This document shows, one piece after another, positions 43,232-46,874 of a DNA stretch of 46,874 bases. Made by a program: the position numbers and the translations under genes. Position 1 is the first letter of the stretch. The number at the start of each line of letters is the position of its first letter. Source of the stretch: Clostridia bacterium (GTDB taxonomy: Bacteria > Bacillota > Clostridia > Oscillospirales > CAG-272); assembly GCA_017531765.1 (NCBI GenBank), contig JAFXKJ010000134.1, positions 1 to 46,874 of the forward strand, in the 5' to 3' direction. The notes under the pieces were generated by a model. The model did no database searches and was not told the origin of the DNA. It saw only the letters and a list, made by a program, of their open reading frames with translations.

Positions 43232-43887
43232 GCTTCTCTGTGGAATTCAAAGCCGCAGTGGCTGAGGAATTCTCTTGCCATAATGGTCGCGCCCATTTCG
43301 TTGGGATGAACTCTGTCCCAGGCGATACTGCAGGAGTGACGGTGGGCAAATACTCTGTCAAACATAGCCTGGAAATCAACGAAAATACAATCGTACTTTT
43401 CTGCAAGGCGGCGGCAGATCTCGACGTACTCGTCCATTCTCGCTCTCATGGGATCAGCCTTCAGCGGCTCCATGTAGTAAGGAGTAAGAATGAAAACACC
43501 CTTAGCGGCAGCCTTTGATGCTGTGATCATTTTTTCCATATTCGCCTCGTACTCGTCGGGATAAACGTGAGTATCCTTCGATACGGGGAGGTCAAACTGA
43601 CGCCACACGTCATTGATACCGATACAAATGGAAATCCAATCGGGCTTCAGAGAGATAACGTCCCGCTCAAATCGCTGAAGCAGATCGCGACTTGTGTTAC
43701 CGCCTATTCCGGAATTGGTAACGCGTACTGTCATATCGGGATAAGCGGCGATGAGAAGGTTTTCCACCATTCTTACGTAACCGTGACCAAGATTATTGAA
43801 AAGTCCCTCGCCTACGGGATGCTCACTGCCCATATCGGTGACAGAGTCACCTGCAAAAACAATTCTGTCTCCATGACTAAATAACAT
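43228..43887 (-). CDS. SGNH/GDSL-family hydrolase
   Basis: 219 residues from the ATG at 43887, 8 bases after GGAGGAT; the longer frame to 44031 runs through the promoter. SGNH blocks: GDS15V, SGIGGNTSRD, GIN92DVWR, and D191-x-x-H194 in WDRVHPNEMG. No signal peptide, so cytosolic esterase or acetylesterase acting on short substrates such as acetylated sugars. Coupled to murI, which may point to wall-precursor or wall-fragment metabolism, but gene pairs like this can also be accidental. Confidence 0.88.
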   Translation of the reverse strand: MLFSHGDRIVFAGDSVTDMGSEHPVGEGLFNNLGHGYVRMVENLLIAAYPDMTVRVTNSGIGGNTSRDLLQRFERDVISLKPDWISICIGINDVWRQFDLPVSKDTHVYPDEYEANMEKMITASKAAAKGVFILTPYYMEPLKADPMRARMDEYVEICRRLAEKYDCIFVDFQAMFDRVFAHRHSCSIAWDRVHPNEMGATIMAREFLSHCGFEFHREA

Positions 43888-43926
43888 ATAAATATCCTCC
43901 AAATGATGATAATTTCTGATACTTTG

Positions 43927-43955
43927 ATTATATCGCAGTGAATGTGAAAAGTCAA
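43927..43955 (-). promoter_or_regulatory. Promoter of the SGNH/murI operon
   Basis: Minus strand: -35 TTGACT (43950-43955), 17-base spacer, -10 TATAAT (43927-43932). Confidence 0.75.
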
Positions 43956-44011
43956 TACGGAACTTTGAAATCCCCGAATTTGGTGAGCTTATGGCTCTGA
44001 AAATGTGATCT

Positions 44012-44440
44012 CGCCCGCTTATAAACCGCACAGTATGGCTATCGTTTTACGGTGGATTGTTGCAAACTGTAGGGACAGGCGTCACTGTTTGCGAAGCAAA
44101 CGATACTGCCCGCCACGCCCGGTTACAAACCGCACGTTATTTTGTAATCCCATGTTAAGAACCATCTCCCTACTTGGCAAAGCCAAGTAGTCCGCCATGA
44201 AGTTTCCCTACTTCTCATCGCGAAGTAGTCTTCCATTGGCTGACTCTCTGTATTTGTTGCCTACGGAAACAAATATAGAGGAAAAACGTTCCTTTTACTT
44301 GTAAATCGTGCGTTGTGGCTATCATCGTTCGAATGAGATTCTTAGCTTCACTCCGAATGACACGGGCGGTACGTTTTGCTCCCCCCACGTCCGATAACCT
44401 ACCGCCTCCGCCTACCAACCAATTTTGCGTTTTGCGTTTT
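44012..44440 (-). repeat. Composite repeat region (A, B copies, palindromes, CATTC-type repeat)
   Basis: Between the SGNH promoter and the last gene lie inverted copies of repeat B (44012-44042, 44108-44140, weaker 44296-44326) and repeat A (44408-44440). Hairpins are GTTTGC-GAA-GCAAAC (44087-44101), CTACTTGGC-AAA-GCCAAGTAG (44170-44190), CTACTTC/GAAGTAG (44208-44228) and a 13-base stem at 44246-44280. At 44331-44363 the minus strand reads GTGTCATTCGGAGTGAAGCT then AAGAATCTCATTC, a dispersed element seen in many bacterial genomes (its translations give the familiar SEAKNL peptides). Together with flanks this explains the 713-base gap 43888-44600; 44441-44600 shows nothing recognisable. Confidence 0.65.
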
Positions 44441-44600
44441 ACATTGCACATGAATGCCACCGCAACTTTGACCTACAAACCAACTTCATATCCAAAAAAA
44501 CAACAAGGGTCGGCGTCACTCTCTGCTTTGGCAAACAATGGCGCCGATCCTATATTTTTGTATTTTTTACTTTAATCCGTCAAGGCTCTATGTCCGATAA

Positions 44601-46874
44601 TCAATAAATAAGAGAATCGTCCGTAAATCCATTCTCATTGTAGAACGTTACGTACTCGGAATACTCAAGCACTTCCACGGTACTGTCGTAATACGTGGTA
44701 ATTATCTTCGCCGTGTCGTTGTTCGAATAGTAGTAATACTCCTTGGTATATCCAATATCTCCGTTTATCTTATACTGCACGGAAACAAGATTTCCGTCGG
44801 CATCGTAGCTGTAAGTTACCTTGCCCAAATCCCCGTCACTCCACTCGAGGTTCTCGCTCTTCAGAGTTCCGTCCTTATTGTACTTGTACTCCACATTCTC
44901 GACAAGGCCGTCGGCATCGGTGTATATCATGCTTGTCATACGTCCGTCACTGTCGTACTCATATATAAATTCATGAGTTCCGTTATAGTTTTCGTTCAGC
45001 TGATAGATGAGGTTACCGTCATCGTCAAACTCTCTTGTTACGTGATTTTGGTCACCGTCGTAGAAAGTGAATATTTCCTCTACCACGTTACCGCGGTCGT
45101 CATAGAAGAATGTATTATTGTTCTTGTCGCCGTCACTGTAATAGTAGTCGTACCCCGTTGTAAAACCCTTGTTGTTGTAGAAGAACTCGTAATATCCGAC
45201 GTCCTCACCGTTATACGTACAGTATTCCTTATTCAGAAGTCCGCCGTCCGTGTGCTCAAGCTCGCTCTTTGAAACGTTTCCTTCAGTGTCGGTGTAAACG
45301 ATTACCGTTGCAACGCATTTGAAATTAACGAGAAGCTCTTCTGCCGCCTCGTTACCGCGGAGTCCTCTGAGAATGCGGTAGGCTCTGTCGTAATCCTCAT
45401 CCTCAATAAGCTCCACTGCCCTTTTATATTCGGGATCGACAGAACCGTCAAGGCACGCCTCAAGAAGCTCTTTTGAATCCTTATAGTCTCCAAGCTCACG
45501 GAAAATGTCAGCCGCGTCCTCGATCTCGCCGTCCTCGATCAGCTCAAGGGCGCTGTCATAGCGATCCTTTTTGTGGTTTTCAAGACATTCCTCACGTTTT
45601 TCTTCGCTGTCTCTGTAGTCACCAAGCTCATCAAAGGCCTCCGCGGCTTCAAGGTACTCGCCGTCTTCCATAAGCTCGATTGCCTCCGTGTATTCCTCCA
45701 AAAGAAGTCCGTCAAGGCACTCGTCACGCTTATCCTTGCTGTCCTTGAAGTCACCGAGTCCCTCGAAGATCTCGGCGGCATCTTCAAACTCGCCGTCCTC
45801 CATAAGCTCAAGTGCCTCGCCGTAAAGGATGCCCGATTCACATTCCTCAACAAGCTCCTCTGCATCATCAAGATCTTCAAGCATTCGGAGCGCTTCTTCA
45901 TATTTGCCCTTATCCATAAGGCTCAGTATCTCACCGAACTTTTCATTTTCAAGGCATTCTTCAAGAAGTGCTTCCGAATCTTCATAGTCCTCCAGCTTTT
46001 CAAGAAGCTCTATCGCTTCGGCATACTTCTTTTCTTCCATGAGAGCCTTTGCGCTTGCGTAATCGTTTGCATTTCTGTACTTCTCAGCAAGCTCTTCGCT
46101 GTCGCGGTAACCGTCAAGATCCTCAAACATTTCAATTGCCTTAAGATACTCGCCGTTTTCTGCCTTTTCTATCGCGCTGTTATATGTACTGTCGGGTATG
46201 TACTTAAAGATAACGTATGCTCCGCCCGCCGCGATTGAACCCAAAAGGAGAACGATGATTATTACGAGAGCGATGATCAGCCCCTTGTTTCCTTTGTCCT
46301 TTTTGGGGGCCTTTTTCTTTTTAGGTCTCATCATTTCAAGCTCATCGGGAATTTCCTCAAGTGCGGGAGTGACAAGAATGGGGGGCTCGCTGTACACCGG
46401 AACTTCCATATCGGGAAGCTCATCTATCTGAGGAAGACCGTCATCAGCTTCAGCCTCACCGAAGGTCACGTCCGCCGCAGGTACTTCCTCATCGTACGCA
46501 GGCTCAGCCGCGGGTATTTCAACCGCCGCGGGTGCTTCCTCCGCAACGTCAGCTTCAGCCTCGCCGAAGGTCACGTCCGCCGCAGGTACTTCCTCATCGT
46601 ACGTGGGCTCAGCCGCGGGTATTTCAACCGCCGCGGGTGCTTCCTCCGCAACGTCAGCTTCAGCCTCACCGAAGGTCACGTCCGCCGCAGGTACTTCCGC
46701 ATCGTACGCGGGCTCAGCCGCGGGTATTTCAACCGCCGCAGGGGATTCCTCCGCAACGTCAGCTTCAGCCTCACCGAAGGTCACGTCCGCCGCAGGTACT
46801 TCCTCATCGTACGCGGGCTCAGCCACGGGTATTTCAAACACTACGGGTGCTTCCTCCGCAACGTCAGCTTCAGC
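44601..46874 (-). CDS. Membrane protein with 35-residue repeats, TPR-like repeats and YD-type repeats (partial, N-terminus outside window)
   Basis: 758 codons visible, open at the right edge in frame. A GTG at 46841 is internal to a repeat, not the start. In order: four 35-residue acidic repeats (AEADVAEEAPAAVEIPAAEP then AYDEEVPAADVTFGE), a Lys-rich stretch, a membrane helix (LIIALVIIIVLLLGSIAAGG), about seven TPR-like repeats of the form YxxAxELMEDGEYxxAxExFxxLGDYxDSxE (to about 45310), then a C-terminal region of YD-type repeats (FYDDRGNVVEEIFTFYDGD, YEYDSDGRMTSM, YSYDADGNLVSV). The TPR part scaffolds proteins; YD repeats are usually extracellular. The topology implies a cytoplasmic acidic tail and an exposed C-terminus. 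Specific role unknown. Confidence 0.85.
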   Translation of the reverse strand, partial: AEADVAEEAPVVFEIPVAEPAYDEEVPAADVTFGEAEADVAEESPAAVEIPAAEPAYDAEVPAADVTFGEAEADVAEEAPAAVEIPAAEPTYDEEVPAADVTFGEAEADVAEEAPAAVEIPAAEPAYDEEVPAADVTFGEAEADDGLPQIDELPDMEVPVYSEPPILVTPALEEIPDELEMMRPKKKKAPKKDKGNKGLIIALVIIIVLLLGSIAAGGAYVIFKYIPDSTYNSAIEKAENGEYLKAIEMFEDLDGYRDSEELAEKYRNANDYASAKALMEEKKYAEAIELLEKLEDYEDSEALLEECLENEKFGEILSLMDKGKYEEALRMLEDLDDAEELVEECESGILYGEALELMEDGEFEDAAEIFEGLGDFKDSKDKRDECLDGLLLEEYTEAIELMEDGEYLEAAEAFDELGDYRDSEEKREECLENHKKDRYDSALELIEDGEIEDAADIFRELGDYKDSKELLEACLDGSVDPEYKRAVELIEDEDYDRAYRILRGLRGNEAAEELLVNFKCVATVIVYTDTEGNVSKSELEHTDGGLLNKEYCTYNGEDVGYYEFFYNNKGFTTGYDYYYSDGDKNNNTFFYDDRGNVVEEIFTFYDGDQNHVTREFDDDGNLIYQLNENYNGTHEFIYEYDSDGRMTSMIYTDADGLVENVEYKYNKDGTLKSENLEWSDGDLGKVTYSYDADGNLVSVQYKINGDIGYTKEYYYYSNNDTAKIITTYYDSTVEVLEYSEYVTFYNENGFTDDSLIY
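46455..46874 (-). repeat. 105-base coding tandem repeat, four units
   Basis: Units at 46874-46770, 46769-46665, 46664-46560 and 46559-46455 encode AEADVAEE(A/S)P...VTFGE and differ at only a few positions. The array may continue beyond the window. Confidence 0.85.

Noticed and set aside
43888-44031. N-terminal extension of the SGNH hydrolase
   Set aside because: It would include the promoter -10 and -35, and a proper ribosome binding site precedes 43887.
44087-44280. Possible tRNA or CRISPR
   Set aside because: The stems do not form a cloverleaf, no CCA-type end or anticodon arm fits, and the repeats differ from each other.
44215-44607. Small frames on both strands in the repeat patch
   Set aside because: They are translations of dispersed repeats (SEAKNL-type peptide) and have no coding signals.

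Overview
The window looks like the chromosome of a Gram-positive Clostridia bacterium, probably an uncultured gut or rumen relative of the Oscillospirales/Ruminococcaceae. The evidence is strong AGGAGG-type ribosome binding sites, TTGACA/TATAAT promoters with 17-base spacers, a complete Rnf operon in clostridial order, a class B sortase, a SleB-like cell-wall hydrolase, a DUF4367 anti-sigma-type protein, and six exported proteins carrying S-layer homology (SLH) domains. No rRNA, tRNA, CRISPR array, transposase or phage gene was found. The taxonomy is inference.

Layout. 1-8843: an SLH protein with a CotH-kinase-like domain (runs off the left edge, minus strand) faces three tandem exported SLH metallophosphoesterases that share almost identical anchor-module DNA. 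8951-15306: a four-gene operon (Gfo/Idh/MocA oxidoreductase, SLH beta-helix protein, nucleoside-hydrolase-like protein, GH4 glycosidase) with a clear promoter and terminator. 15334-18250: an opposed unit of a leucine-rich-repeat SLH protein, a DUF4367 protein and what looks like the 3' stump of an ECF sigma gene. 18379-22010: two more GH4 paralogues and a metallo-beta-lactamase-fold hydrolase, closed by a bidirectional terminator.

22020-25845 (minus): three related zinc-ribbon membrane proteins behind an (alpha/alpha)6-barrel glycosidase. 26077-30159 (minus): an operon of an active-site-altered GH27 homologue, a canonical GH27 alpha-galactosidase and a lipoprotein solute-binding protein. 30233-33312: sortase B, RlmA-type methyltransferase and a GT2 glycosyltransferase. 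33316-35877: a SleB-like hydrolase and a second orphan solute-binding lipoprotein, divergently arranged. 36108-42379: rnfCDGEAB with an unusually long RnfG. 42383-43955 (minus): SGNH hydrolase translationally coupled to glutamate racemase. 44012-44440: a gene-free patch of dispersed repeats and short palindromes. 44601-46874 (minus): a large membrane protein with 35-residue repeats, TPR-like repeats and YD-type repeats, open at the right edge.

Working together (inference): the SLH proteins would sit on the cell wall and handle polymeric or phosphorylated substrates. Two solute-binding lipoproteins would capture products, though no permease is present here. GH4, GH27, GH63-like, Gfo/Idh and nucleoside-hydrolase-like enzymes would process sugars inside the cell, and Rnf would couple ferredoxin/NAD redox chemistry to an ion gradient. 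The points most worth a second look are the eroded sigma gene beside an intact anti-sigma-type gene, the GH27 homologue lacking key catalytic residues, the homogenised phosphoesterase array, the extended RnfG, and a dispersed intergenic repeat family.
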